The notes under the pieces were generated by a model, which worked only from the letters and a program-made list of their open reading frames with translations, made no database searches and was not told the DNA's origin. A DNA stretch of 64,000 nt from Moesziomyces globuligerus (Eukaryota > Basidiomycota > Ustilaginomycetes > Ustilaginales > Ustilaginaceae). The position numbers were made by a program, and so were the translations under genes. Position 1 is the stretch's first letter; every line of letters starts with the position of its first letter. The stretch is from the NCBI GenBank assembly GCA_030849465.1, contig JARVLF010000024.1, positions 124,001-188,000 on the forward strand, read 5' to 3'. Below, one piece after another: positions 1-9,400 of this stretch.

Positions 1-66
1 CGCTCGTGACGCTGCTTTCCCACAGGCCATCCGCGCTCCGCATCCCCCGCGTCTGCCTCCGTCGCC

Positions 67-2382
67 ATGGATCGACCCGCCGCCGCGGCCGCCAACCGCT
101 TCAACGAGCCTCTGGCTGCGGCTCACGCCATCCACCGCCATCATAATCTGCAGCACACCGAGCACGGCTCCGTCTACAATCCTCCAGATCCCTCGAGCCA
201 TCCTCTCGGGGCAGCGACCGCGGGGGAATCCTCCTACAAGGAGCTCAAGCAGGCGTGGATCGCCGACCAGACCGGCAGCTCCGTCCACTTTGTCAACGCG
301 CTCGCACTCGTCGTGCTCGCCACCTACGCCGTCTGGGCCATCCTCAGGGCCAAGCGCATCCGCTTCGTCGCCGAGCAGCACCGCCGCGCGCCCAACGAGC
401 TCGGCAACACACTTTTGACACAGCTCTTTGCCGCAGCCGCGAGGCTATCGGACTGGCAGCTCGAGTTCCTCATCCTCATCGTCCCTGCCGTCGGCGCACA
501 CACCGTGCTTGCTTCGCATCTCGCACTCACCATCGTCACATTCCTGTTGGTGCTGGTGCTCCTGCTTCGCGCCGGTCCGCCCTTGGTCGGGGCGGTAAGA
601 CCCAGCCAAAAGACGCGCACGAAACAGCACTGGTCCAAAAAGTATATCGACGACGACGGCGATGGCAGCCCAGACGAGGACGCATCAGCATACCGAGAGC
701 CAGACGTACCGAGCGTTGTGCGACGCACTTCAGATGCCCTAACAGCCGAAGCCGAGTTGCCGTTCCGCGTATCGATCGACTCGGCCGCAGATGCCGCACA
801 CGCTGCGGCTGCGCCGCCCAACTTCTACGACGGACCGGGCTCCTGGAGTGCAGCGCTGCGCTCCGACTCCGAGCTCTCGATCGACACCTCGCTGACCACA
901 GCACCAGCGAGCGCTTCGCTCGGCTCGACCGCCTCGACGTTTGCCTCGCGCAGTGCCGACTCGGCGCTGCTCTCGCCCGAGATGGCAGCCACCGCATCGT
1001 TTCCTACACCGACCCATCGTATCGCCGACGCAGCCGCACTCAAGGCAGCCACACCCTTGCCGCTGCTCCACTCGCGCGACGGCTCGGATGCGCAGTCGGC
1101 CGTCTCGGCCTCGTCGGCCATGTCGCCCCTCGCACGCAGCGTCGTCGATCCGTGGGGCAGAGCCAAGTCGCCATCGTCGCTCGACCACTCGTCGCCATCC
1201 GACGACGCAACGACGCGTACAGCACCTTCGCCGACCTCAATACCAAAGACAGCGTCGACAGACGGCGCGCAGCTGTCGGATCGCAGCATGTTTGTGCGAC
1301 CCCAGCCGTTCCTCACCGTCTACCGCGCACACATGATGCTCGTCACCGTCATCTCGATCCTCGCCGTCGACTTCCCCGCGTTTCCGCGCCACATGGCCAA
1401 GTGCGAGTCGTGGGGGTCCAGCTGGATGGACATGGGCGTGGGCGCCTTTGTCTTTTCGCTCGGTATTGTCTCGGCCATGCCCATCCTCAAGAGCCCGCGC
1501 AATCGCTTCCGTCCTTTCCGCCAGCAGGTCGCCGACGACGCACGCAAGTGTCTGCCGCTACTGCTCCTCGGCTCGGTGCGGGTCATCATGGTCAAGGGCG
1601 TAGCGTATCCCGAGCACGTCTCCGAGTACGGCGTGCACTGGAACTTCTTCTTCACCCTCGCTCTGCTTCCGTTTGCCGCTACGCTCTCGCGGCCCGTGGC
1701 GAGGTACGTGCGGTACAGCCTCATCGGACTAGCACTGACCGCAGTGCATCAGGTCTTGCTAAGTACGACATCATGGCAGAGCTGGGCGCTCTCGGACACG
1801 CTACCACGCACCACGCTGCTGCGCCAGAACAAGGAGGGCCTCACGAGCATGCCCGGCTACCTGGCCATCTTCTTCCTCGGCCTCGACCTCGGCCACTACG
1901 TGCTGCCGCTCGATCCGTACTACGCCTACCGTAGGCTCCGCCGCCGCCGCGCGCGCCCACGCACCGACAAGCTCGCCATGGTGCTCGCGAGTTTGGCGAT
2001 CCTGTGGTGGGTCGGGTTGGCGGTGACCTGGATCGGGGGTATGCGCACGAGCAGACGCCTCGCCAACCTCCCTTACGTGCTGTGGGTCACCGCTTTCAAC
2101 ACATCGTTCCTCCTCGGATACGTGCTCGTCTATCTCTTCATCCTCCAACCCGTCGAGCACGTCGAGGGTGATGCGGTCACGCCCCAGATCTTGGCTGATA
2201 TCAACCGCCATTCGCTCACCGTCTTCCTCGCAGCGAATCTGCTCACCGGCCTCGTCAATGTGGCCACACAGACCATGTACACGCGCGACTCGGTCGCGCT
2301 CGTCATCCTCCTCGTCTACACCGGCGCTTGCTGTGCGTTGGCAAGATGGCTCACCGCCAAACGCATCAGGCTCAAACTGTAG
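67..2382 (+). CDS. GWT1: GPI-anchored wall transfer protein 1, inositol acyltransferase (Gwt1/PIG-W)
   Basis: Single-exon gene of 771 residues starting at an ATG 66 bases into the window. Gwt1/PIG-W acylates the inositol of glucosaminyl-phosphatidylinositol in the endoplasmic reticulum, an early step of GPI-anchor synthesis that fungi need for cell-wall mannoproteins. Seen: an N-terminal segment with TGSSVHFVNALALVVLATYA (about residues 71-90) followed by many hydrophobic helices, and the family block FLTVYRAHMMLVTVISILAV then DFPAFPRHMAKCESWGSSWM near residues 418-457. The C-terminal half alternates membrane segments to the end. The protein is much longer than the roughly 490-residue yeast enzyme because of a Ser/Ala/Pro-rich, charged insertion at about residues 180-415, between the early membrane segments and the conserved block. 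It converges with the next gene, 81 bases apart. The family assignment is firm; membrane topology was not computed. Confidence 0.93.
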   Translation: MDRPAAAAANRFNEPLAAAHAIHRHHNLQHTEHGSVYNPPDPSSHPLGAATAGESSYKELKQAWIADQTGSSVHFVNALALVVLATYAVWAILRAKRIRFVAEQHRRAPNELGNTLLTQLFAAAARLSDWQLEFLILIVPAVGAHTVLASHLALTIVTFLLVLVLLLRAGPPLVGAVRPSQKTRTKQHWSKKYIDDDGDGSPDEDASAYREPDVPSVVRRTSDALTAEAELPFRVSIDSAADAAHAAAAPPNFYDGPGSWSAALRSDSELSIDTSLTTAPASASLGSTASTFASRSADSALLSPEMAATASFPTPTHRIADAAALKAATPLPLLHSRDGSDAQSAVSASSAMSPLARSVVDPWGRAKSPSSLDHSSPSDDATTRTAPSPTSIPKTASTDGAQLSDRSMFVRPQPFLTVYRAHMMLVTVISILAVDFPAFPRHMAKCESWGSSWMDMGVGAFVFSLGIVSAMPILKSPRNRFRPFRQQVADDARKCLPLLLLGSVRVIMVKGVAYPEHVSEYGVHWNFFFTLALLPFAATLSRPVARYVRYSLIGLALTAVHQVLLSTTSWQSWALSDTLPRTTLLRQNKEGLTSMPGYLAIFFLGLDLGHYVLPLDPYYAYRRLRRRRARPRTDKLAMVLASLAILWWVGLAVTWIGGMRTSRRLANLPYVLWVTAFNTSFLLGYVLVYLFILQPVEHVEGDAVTPQILADINRHSLTVFLAANLLTGLVNVATQTMYTRDSVALVILLVYTGACCALARWLTAKRIRLKL

Positions 2383-2463
2383 ACGCGCAATAGGCATTCA
2401 ATTGCGCAAAAAGATGATTCAAAGGACAGGATGGCGAGTGAGAGTGTGTGATAGGAATGACGA

Positions 2464-3438
2464 TCAGCGCTGTCCGCCGGTAGGGAAGACGTAGCCGCCA
2501 CTACCGGCAGCACCGGCGCCAGGTGCTCCAGCACCAGGGAAGGCGCCGGCACCAGCACCAGCACCAGCACCAGCACCAGCACCAGCACCAGCACCAGCAC
2601 CAGCACCAGCACCAGGTCCAGCACCAGCGGCAAAACCACCACCAGCACCGGCAGCAAAGCCAGCCGCACCGGGGCCCGAAGGAGCGCCAGTCCCGTCAAC
2701 TGCCACGCCGCCGTTGCCTGTAATAGGGGGAGTACCGGGTGCTCCGGAGCCCGTGGGGCTATTGGCATTGTTGACGTATTGCTTCGCGAAATCAGGGTCT
2801 CCGGAAGGCTTTGGCTGGGGAGAGACCTGATCGGCGCCCTTGCGGTGGGAGGGGATGGTGTTGGGACCATCGTCGTACTGGGGAGGTTGTTGGGAGGGGA
2901 AGCCGTAGAGTTCACGAGGGATGTTGCGGTAGCTTCCGTCGGACATGAGCAAGGCGATTGGATAGACGCCGTCGTCTTCGGCACGTCCACCGGGAGCGGT
3001 ATGGTAGATTGGGCCTTGACGCCAGTCTTGACGAGCGGTATTATCGACCTCTCCCTGAGGTGTGGCTGGTGCAGGGGCGTCTTGTTTGTCCGAATCGCGA
3101 TCGCGTGAGGCATGATCGCTCTTGTCATCGTCATGACCAAAGAGGTTTTTGGCAGCAATGCTACCCGCCGTTCCAGCAAAAGCAGCTCCTCCAGCCAAAG
3201 CTGTACCCCCCACAATCGTCTTGGCCATACTACCCCCACTGCTCCCAAACATCCCACCTCCACCCCCGGCAGCGGCGACGGGAGGGGAAGAGGGAGGAGA
3301 TTGATGGTAGTGGTGGTGAACCACCGTCTTGCGTTTGCTGAACTTGTGCTCGTTTCCGCGCACCTCGGTGGCGAAAACGTGCTGCCCAACGCACACCGTC
3401 ACCACCACCAGTCGCACAAAAAGTCCCAGAACCTGCAT
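2464..3438 (-). CDS. Glycine/alanine-repeat secreted protein of unknown function
   Basis: Predicted protein of 324 residues. The start is the first in-frame ATG (3438); in-frame sequence upstream has none and carries a good intron acceptor. The N-terminus MQVLGLFVRLVVVTVCVGQH is a textbook signal peptide with likely cleavage near VFA-TEV. A basic, His-containing stretch follows, then a Gly/Ala-rich segment (around MAKTIVGGTALAGGAAFAGT), a charged segment, a Pro/Asp-rich middle, and a Gly/Ala/Pro-rich tail with an Ala-Gly run encoded by ten perfect hexamers. The short hydrophobic Gly/Ala segment could be a membrane helix. I recognise no enzymatic domain. Its composition suggests a cell-wall or secreted protein; an effector-like role is possible in a plant pathogen but is inference only. 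Confidence 0.72.
   Translation of the reverse strand: MQVLGLFVRLVVVTVCVGQHVFATEVRGNEHKFSKRKTVVHHHYHQSPPSSPPVAAAGGGGGMFGSSGGSMAKTIVGGTALAGGAAFAGTAGSIAAKNLFGHDDDKSDHASRDRDSDKQDAPAPATPQGEVDNTARQDWRQGPIYHTAPGGRAEDDGVYPIALLMSDGSYRNIPRELYGFPSQQPPQYDDGPNTIPSHRKGADQVSPQPKPSGDPDFAKQYVNNANSPTGSGAPGTPPITGNGGVAVDGTGAPSGPGAAGFAAGAGGGFAAGAGPGAGAGAGAGAGAGAGAGAGAGAGAFPGAGAPGAGAAGSGGYVFPTGGQR
2551..2610 (+). repeat. Hexanucleotide tandem repeat in a coding region
   Basis: Ten perfect tandem copies of ACCAGC on the + strand, read on the - strand as GCTGGT and encoding alternating Ala-Gly in the C-terminal part of the secreted repeat protein. The hexamer keeps frame, so copy-number change would alter length without frameshift. 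Degenerate copies continue on both sides. Confidence 0.95.
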
Positions 3439-3449
3439 CGTTGAAAAGC

Positions 3450-3513
3450 CTGCAAACAAACTTTCCGAGTCAGTCTACGTCAACCAACGAGACCCCGCGC
3501 AGAGCCGGCTTAC
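3450..3513 (-). other. Probable 5'UTR intron of the glycine-rich secreted protein gene
   Basis: On the - strand a GTAAGC donor begins at 3513, a CTGAC-type branch sequence follows, and a TTTGCAG acceptor ends at 3450, giving a 64-nt intron 11 bases upstream of the ATG at 3438. No ATG lies in the visible sequence just upstream of the donor, so the intron is most likely in the leader. Read from sequence only. Confidence 0.6.
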
Positions 3514-4174
3514 CGTCGAGCGTTCGAGTGCGAAGAGTTGGGATACAGTAGCTGCGAGAAAACGGGGCCCGAGTGGCAAGTTGGTGGTTTTATCCTTTTG
3601 CGGGCTTGGGCAATGTGGGTCCAAGTCACCACTGCTGCACTCCTGCACTCGTCCAGTGCAAGTCATCACTGCTGCACCCGTCCGGTCATTAATATGGGTG
3701 CACGCTGCGTTGCAAGCCATCATGATGTGCCCCTGCCTCGTTTCATTCCGCAGTCCAGGTGCAGTGTCGAGCGTCTCGCATCGGTCCCCACCGAATCGCG
3801 GACGCATTGCCAATCCACATACAATGGTCGTCCAGCGTTGAATTGTGCGCCTCCGTGTGGCGACCCATTGTAATAAAGTCGTGGGTGGACTGAGGCAGAG
3901 CAAACGACCGTCGGTCTCCCATCCACTTCATTCGAACTCGTAATCGTCTATCTCGGTTGCGCCCACCGCGCTTTACCAAGGACGCACCGTGGGACAAACA
4001 CCCGCCGAAACGTGATCACCACTTGCCCCATCGCCTTCATTTCATCACTACAAAAGAACAGCAACCAGCGAACCACAGCCCTCCGACACAAGCAACAATG
4101 ACCGACGGATCGCGCGAGGGTGTCCAATTCTTAGCCAAAAAACGAGTGTACCGGAAGGTCTAACGTGCAAAAAT
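3514..4174. other. Intergenic region between secreted-protein promoter and helicase 3' end
   Basis: About 660 bases. The right-hand side of the secreted-protein leader and its promoter lie here, and the 3' end of the helicase gene borders it. A CA-rich stretch precedes an ATG at 4098 on the + strand that opens a 21-codon frame only; I do not regard it as a gene. No tRNA or repeat was recognised. Confidence 0.5.
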
Positions 4175-6052
4175 CTATCGCTTGTGCGGATGACGACCGC
4201 CCTGACCGTTGCCCTGGCGCTTGAGGCCCGAGTCGCCGCCGGCCTTGTTGGGGAGTTCGCGAACGATGTGCAATCCAGGCTTTCCCTTGAGGCCCATCAT
4301 GGACACGGTCTTCTGGAGCAATGGCGGGCCAACCCAGGTGCCGTCCTGAGCTGCGGGCCACTGGAGGATCTCCCTTGCGTACTCGTTGGTGGACGCAATG
4401 AGCTCTTCGGGCTTCCACCTGAGCTGCTTGAGGTACGACTTGTAGAATCCGAGATGAGCCTGGTACGCCTGCGACCTCGTCGTGGCGTCGATACCCTGCA
4501 TGGCGCGGTCGACGTGCGCAGCAACCTCGCCGAGCTTGACGCCACCCTCTGCCTCGACGGTGGCGACGTTGAGCTTGGTGATCGGCAGACGCTTGACGTC
4601 GTTCTGCTCGAGGAAGAAGCGTTCAAAGTCGGCGAGGATCAACACACCCCGGCCCTCCTTACCGGCACGGGCGGTACGGCCGAGACGGTGGATGTACTGC
4701 TCGAGACTGCTGGGCAAGCCGAGCTGAAGCACGAGCGAGATGCCGGGGATGTCGATACCGCGCGCCGTGACGTCGGACGAAAAGAGGATGCCCGAAGCGC
4801 TCGTCTGGAACGTCTCCATGGTCTTGGTTCGCACCGCCTGCGACTTGCGCGAGTGGATCTCAAACACCGGTCCCAGCCTCGCGTACGGCGAGCCAGCGAG
4901 GCTGCGCAGCTGCGTGAATACGGCCGCCGCCAGCGAAGTCGAACGCGCCGTCGGAAGGAAGACGAGGATCTTGTGGTTGGCAGGGTATCGGATGGCCTCT
5001 GCGAGCACGACCTGCAGTGCGCGCGGGAGGCACTCGCGGAGCGAACAGACGTACGACTCCTGCGGCACGTGCTCGTGCGTGTTGGTGTCCTGCTCCGTCA
5101 GCGTCGAGATGAAGGCGTGATCCGGACGCAGCTTGGCCACATCGTGCACGAAAGACGGGATAGTCGCCGAGAAGAAGAGCGACTGGCGCTGGCTCGCCAC
5201 CGGATCCGGAAGCACCTTGAGGATCTTTTCCAGCTCGTTGCGGAAACCCATGTCGAGCATGCGGTCCGCCTCGTCGAGCACGAGCACCTTGAGGTTCTGG
5301 CACGCCTTGCGCAGATCGAGCCCGGGCGCTTCGCTGCTGAGGTGGTCGAGCAGACGACCGGGCGTGGCGATGAGCAGGTCCTTGCGGTCGCGCTGCAGGC
5401 GCTTGCGCTCCGCACCGATGTTGGTTCCACCGACGACGTGCTGGACGCCAAACGTACCCTGCAGGTTGGCCAGCAGCATGTGCGCCTCCTTCTCGATCTG
5501 TAGCGCGAGCTCGCGCGTAGGCGAAAGGACGAGGACCGAGATGGACGACTGAGGCGGCGGCGTGGGGAGCGCACACAGCTTCTGGATCGAAGGGATGAGG
5601 AAGGCGAGCGTCTTGCCCGTACCGGTCTTGGCCTGCGCGAGCACATCCCTGCCGGAGAGAGCGGTGGAGAGGGTGGCAGCCTGTACGGCAGACATGGTGG
5701 GGAAGGGAATGGCGGAAAGCAGGCGGTCGTCGATCTGGCCCTTGAGGTCGGCGAACTTGTTCTCCGTGAGGTAGACGGCGGCGTCGGTGCCGGCAGCGAT
5801 CGCCTTGGGGGTCCAAGTCGGAGTAGTGGCACCGGAAGGCATAGGAGTGTCGTCAGGAGTAGCGACGACGTTGTTGTTGGCCTGCGACGAGGACTGCTGC
5901 GCCGCACCGCCTCGTCCGCGTCCACGACCAGCACCACGACCACGGGCGCCGCCGCCGCGTCCGCGGCCCCCGCGGCCACCTCGGCCACCCCGACCGGCTG
6001 CGCCTTGACCAGCCTGGGGCCCAAGGCGATTTGCGAGATTGTTGGAATCCAT
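4175..6052 (-). CDS. DEAD-box ATP-dependent RNA helicase with N-terminal RGG repeats (Mss116-like)
   Basis: 625 residues from the ATG at 6052; upstream in-frame sequence lacks an ATG. DEAD-box proteins use ATP to unwind or remodel RNA. Seen: an N-terminal RGG/GRG-rich tail (about residues 18-70) typical of RNA binding; Walker A motif AQAKTGTGKT near residue 137; VLVLDEADRMLDMGF near 256; SAT (FFSATIP) near 292; and motifs V-VI ARGIDIPGISLVLQLGLPSS then YIHRLGRTARAGKEG near 425-460. The pattern VLQLGLPSS...YIHRLGRTARAGKEG resembles the mitochondrial Mss116/CYT-19 group that assists intron splicing. Against mitochondrial location, the visible N-terminus is glycine/RGG-rich rather than a clear presequence. 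The family is certain; the Mss116 assignment and compartment are inference. Divergent from the PPR-LIP2 gene with about 370 bases between starts. Confidence 0.9.
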   Translation of the reverse strand: MDSNNLANRLGPQAGQGAAGRGGRGGRGGRGRGGGARGRGAGRGRGRGGAAQQSSSQANNNVVATPDDTPMPSGATTPTWTPKAIAAGTDAAVYLTENKFADLKGQIDDRLLSAIPFPTMSAVQAATLSTALSGRDVLAQAKTGTGKTLAFLIPSIQKLCALPTPPPQSSISVLVLSPTRELALQIEKEAHMLLANLQGTFGVQHVVGGTNIGAERKRLQRDRKDLLIATPGRLLDHLSSEAPGLDLRKACQNLKVLVLDEADRMLDMGFRNELEKILKVLPDPVASQRQSLFFSATIPSFVHDVAKLRPDHAFISTLTEQDTNTHEHVPQESYVCSLRECLPRALQVVLAEAIRYPANHKILVFLPTARSTSLAAAVFTQLRSLAGSPYARLGPVFEIHSRKSQAVRTKTMETFQTSASGILFSSDVTARGIDIPGISLVLQLGLPSSLEQYIHRLGRTARAGKEGRGVLILADFERFFLEQNDVKRLPITKLNVATVEAEGGVKLGEVAAHVDRAMQGIDATTRSQAYQAHLGFYKSYLKQLRWKPEELIASTNEYAREILQWPAAQDGTWVGPPLLQKTVSMMGLKGKPGLHIVRELPNKAGGDSGLKRQGNGQGGRHPHKR

Positions 6053-6421
6053 TCTGCTGTGAGATGGAGTGTAAGAAGATGATGATGGGCGGAGGCAAGG
6101 AGCGAGTGGGTTGTGAAAGGGTTCAAACAAAGCGCAGCGCACAGACTGAGCTTTCTTTTTTCTGAGGTGTCAGATGTTAGAAATGCGCACGAGGCACTTT
6201 CCCTGTGTCCTTTGCTTGCTGCACTCAGCCATCGCCACAATCCAACATCGCCGGGAAATTTTTGGAGCTGCAAGAAAGTGCTTTCTTCTTACCGGCCGAG
6301 AGAAATCTGGCCGCCCAGACAGGGTCAAGCGGCTCAGTTTGTTCTCCACATGAGTCTTCAGCCGTCACTTGTCCTCAACCACCATCATCCTCGCAGCAAC
6401 GAACGGATCGACAGCGTCACC

Positions 6422-9400
6422 ATGAGGGCTCCTCGCGCGTCCTTCTCTGGTGTAGCTGCACGCAATTATGCTGCGGTGTCATCCAGCTCCAGCGTTGCGC
6501 GAGCTCCCAGACTCCCAGAGCTTCGAGGATTGTCGCCGCAGCTCACGCCCTCGACGCAACCAACTTCGTCTGCGTCCGAGCTGTTCCAGGATCTGGTCCA
6601 TCATTCCCTTCGACCTGTCGTATCATCCCTGAATCCCTTTTCGGCCGGCTCGTCGCAACCTGCTATCCATTTGGCGTGGTCTTCAGCGCCCGAGCTCGAT
6701 GTCAATCCTGCCACTGCGGGCGCACTCCAATTTCCAACGGGCAAGAGGCACGAGTCGGGCAAGCCAAAGGAGTCGAGGATGTTCATGATTCTGCGCCTCA
6801 TCCGGAACAACCGCATCCTCTCCGCCATGACAGCCTTCGAACAGGACATGAAGGACCCATCCCGCTCGCCCTTCACGCTCGCCCAGCTCGAGTGTATGCT
6901 GGTTGCCTTGCGCATCCAGAGCCGCAGCTACGCCTCCTCACGTCCTTCGCCCATGCAGCCCTCGCCCTCGGCGCATGAACTGTGGCGGCCCGCTCGCCTC
7001 GACCCATCCATCTCGGCCAAGTCGCTGCCGATCCCAATTCAGTGCATGTACGCCATGTCTGCCGTCTACGACGTCTCGATCGAGCTCAAACATATACCCA
7101 CCGCCAAGATGGTCTCCGCCCTGCTCGCCACCTTTGCCACCACCCTCGCTCCAGAAGCGCTACTTCAAGCCGCTCACACCGCTATGACCCATCTCTTTCC
7201 TCCCGCCATCTCTTCGCCTCGCAAGATCGGCCACTTCTGGCGCAACATCAACCTCCGCGCCCTCTCCACCTTCATTCGTGTCTTCGGTCGTTCAGGTGCG
7301 CCCGAAGAAGGCGAGCGCTTCCTCAAACAGTGGGCGCAGGCGCAACGTGCCAACGCGCCGCAGCCGCCCACGTCGATGCTTGAAGCCGACGTTTCGGTCG
7401 ATCTGTCGGGCTGGGGCCACAACGTCGTGGTTTGGCAGTCGCTAATCCGGTCTCGCGTTGATGCCGGGCATCTCCAAGAAGCTCGTCAGTGGCTCGATCG
7501 CTACAGACTAGCGACCAAACAGCTGACCGCAACTGCTTCGGACCAGGGCGCGATGGTCCTGCCCGTCCAGCCTGAGCCATACCTTGAGTACATGACGGGC
7601 ATCCGTAACTCGATCTTGAAATTCCGCTCGCTGCACAAGATCAAGCGCGCCATCTCGGCTACGCACGACCTGGTCAAGCTCATGGCAGTCGACCACGTGC
7701 CCATCGACAGCTCCATCCTGGCATTCGTTCTCGACTTCGACGCCAGGTGTGGCGACATCGCCGGCGGCGCCTCGCTCGTCAACGAGCTCAGTAGCCTCGT
7801 CGAGAGCATGGCACTCTCCGACCCCGCTCTCATCCGTTCGTTGTTGCGCATGCGTCAGGTAGACATCCGAAAGGGCGGGGCACGCGCATCATCATCCACT
7901 GAGGCCGCGCATCAAGCACTGCCCTCGACGCGCTTCCTGATCCAAACGCTCGTGCGCGTCGGCGAAAACCAGACCGGGACGTCGCGGAATCAAGTCGCCG
8001 CGTGCCGTAGCCGAGGGACGCTCAACGAAGCGCTCGTCACCGCCGTAGCCGAGCGCGACTATCCAGCCGTGATTGCTGTGCTCAACCTGTTCGAGCGCTG
8101 GCGCATCACGCTCACCCAAACCTCGTACAGCGCCGTGCTCACCGCGCTTGTCGAGCAGGACCACCATCGCCTGCTGCTCGACGAGTCGAGCCAGTTGACA
8201 CCCTCCGACAGCATCCGTAATCTCGAGTCGACGCTTGCTAGCTTGGCGCGTAGCGGAAACGGCGACCAGGCCGACGCCATTCGCCGAGCCGTCGGCGACC
8301 AGGTTTCGACCTCCGAGGGCGTCGTCGCTTCGGCACAGCCGTCGACCACTCTGCGCCAGACGCAGTACCTCGTGCGCGTGCTCAACCGCGTCTGCGCCGC
8401 CGAGATCACCGCAGCCAAGGCGGTGGGCGATCTACCGGCTTGGGTTGTGCGTAGGCCATCCGAGGCGGACGATGCGGTCGGCGCGTCGCCGAGCGGCTGG
8501 AGTGGCCACGAAGTGCGCGGATGTGTGATCAAGTCGATCACCGCGGCGCAGGACGAGCTGCTTGGACCGAGAGAGACGCGCGAGGACTGCGCCATTCCGT
8601 CTATCAAGGCGCCGCTCTTTGCAGCCGCGCCTCTGCTCTCGCCCAGGCGGAAGTCGCGCGCTGCGTCAACGAAGGCCAAGTCCGTGCGTGGCATGTGCAC
8701 CTCGGTGGCGCTGCGCAGTGCGGCGCCGTCGGGAATGGACGGCGAGAGCTGTGGGCTGGCGGCGAAAGCAGCGGGCGATCACACGCATCTCGAGCCTGTG
8801 CGCACCATCTACATTCCGGGCTTTGTGCCGTATGACCTCGGCCTGGCGCTGCAGGAGCATCTGGTGCAAGAACGTGCACAGGCCCGGCAGGCGCTGCGGA
8901 CGCTGGAGGACAGTAGGTCTGCCTCGGCGAGCACGCGTGCTGGTCTCACGCTGGTGGAGCCGTCTGCCTCGGAAGTGGAGGTGCGGAAGCAGGCGGCTCA
9001 GGATACGCTGTTGCTGCTGCAGCACCGACCTGTGTATACGGAGGGGCGTCGGGAGGAGCGAGAGAACCAAGGCGTTGCTGAAGCGCTGCGCGCGCTCGGA
9101 GCCGATTATCGTCTCACCAAGCGCGGTGGACAGATCACGTACCACGGTCCGGGGCAACTGGTTGGCTATCCGATCCTGAACCTGGGGGCGATGGGGTTGG
9201 CGAGTCGGTGTTACGTGGATCGGGTGCAGGATTCGCTCGTCTCGCTGCTGCGGACGCGCGGGGTGGAGACGGTGGATCCGCCCGACGCGCACACGGGCGT
9301 GTGGGCGGACGAGTACCACAAGATTGCGAGCATCGGCATTCAGGTTCGCCACCGCGTCTCGAGCCACGGCTTTGCGCTCAACGTCGAGCCGCGTGCGATG

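Noticed and set aside
4098..4163. ATG with a CA-rich leader-like run, opening a 21-codon frame
   Set aside because: Too short, ends within a few codons of the helicase 3' end, and has no supporting splice signals or homology.
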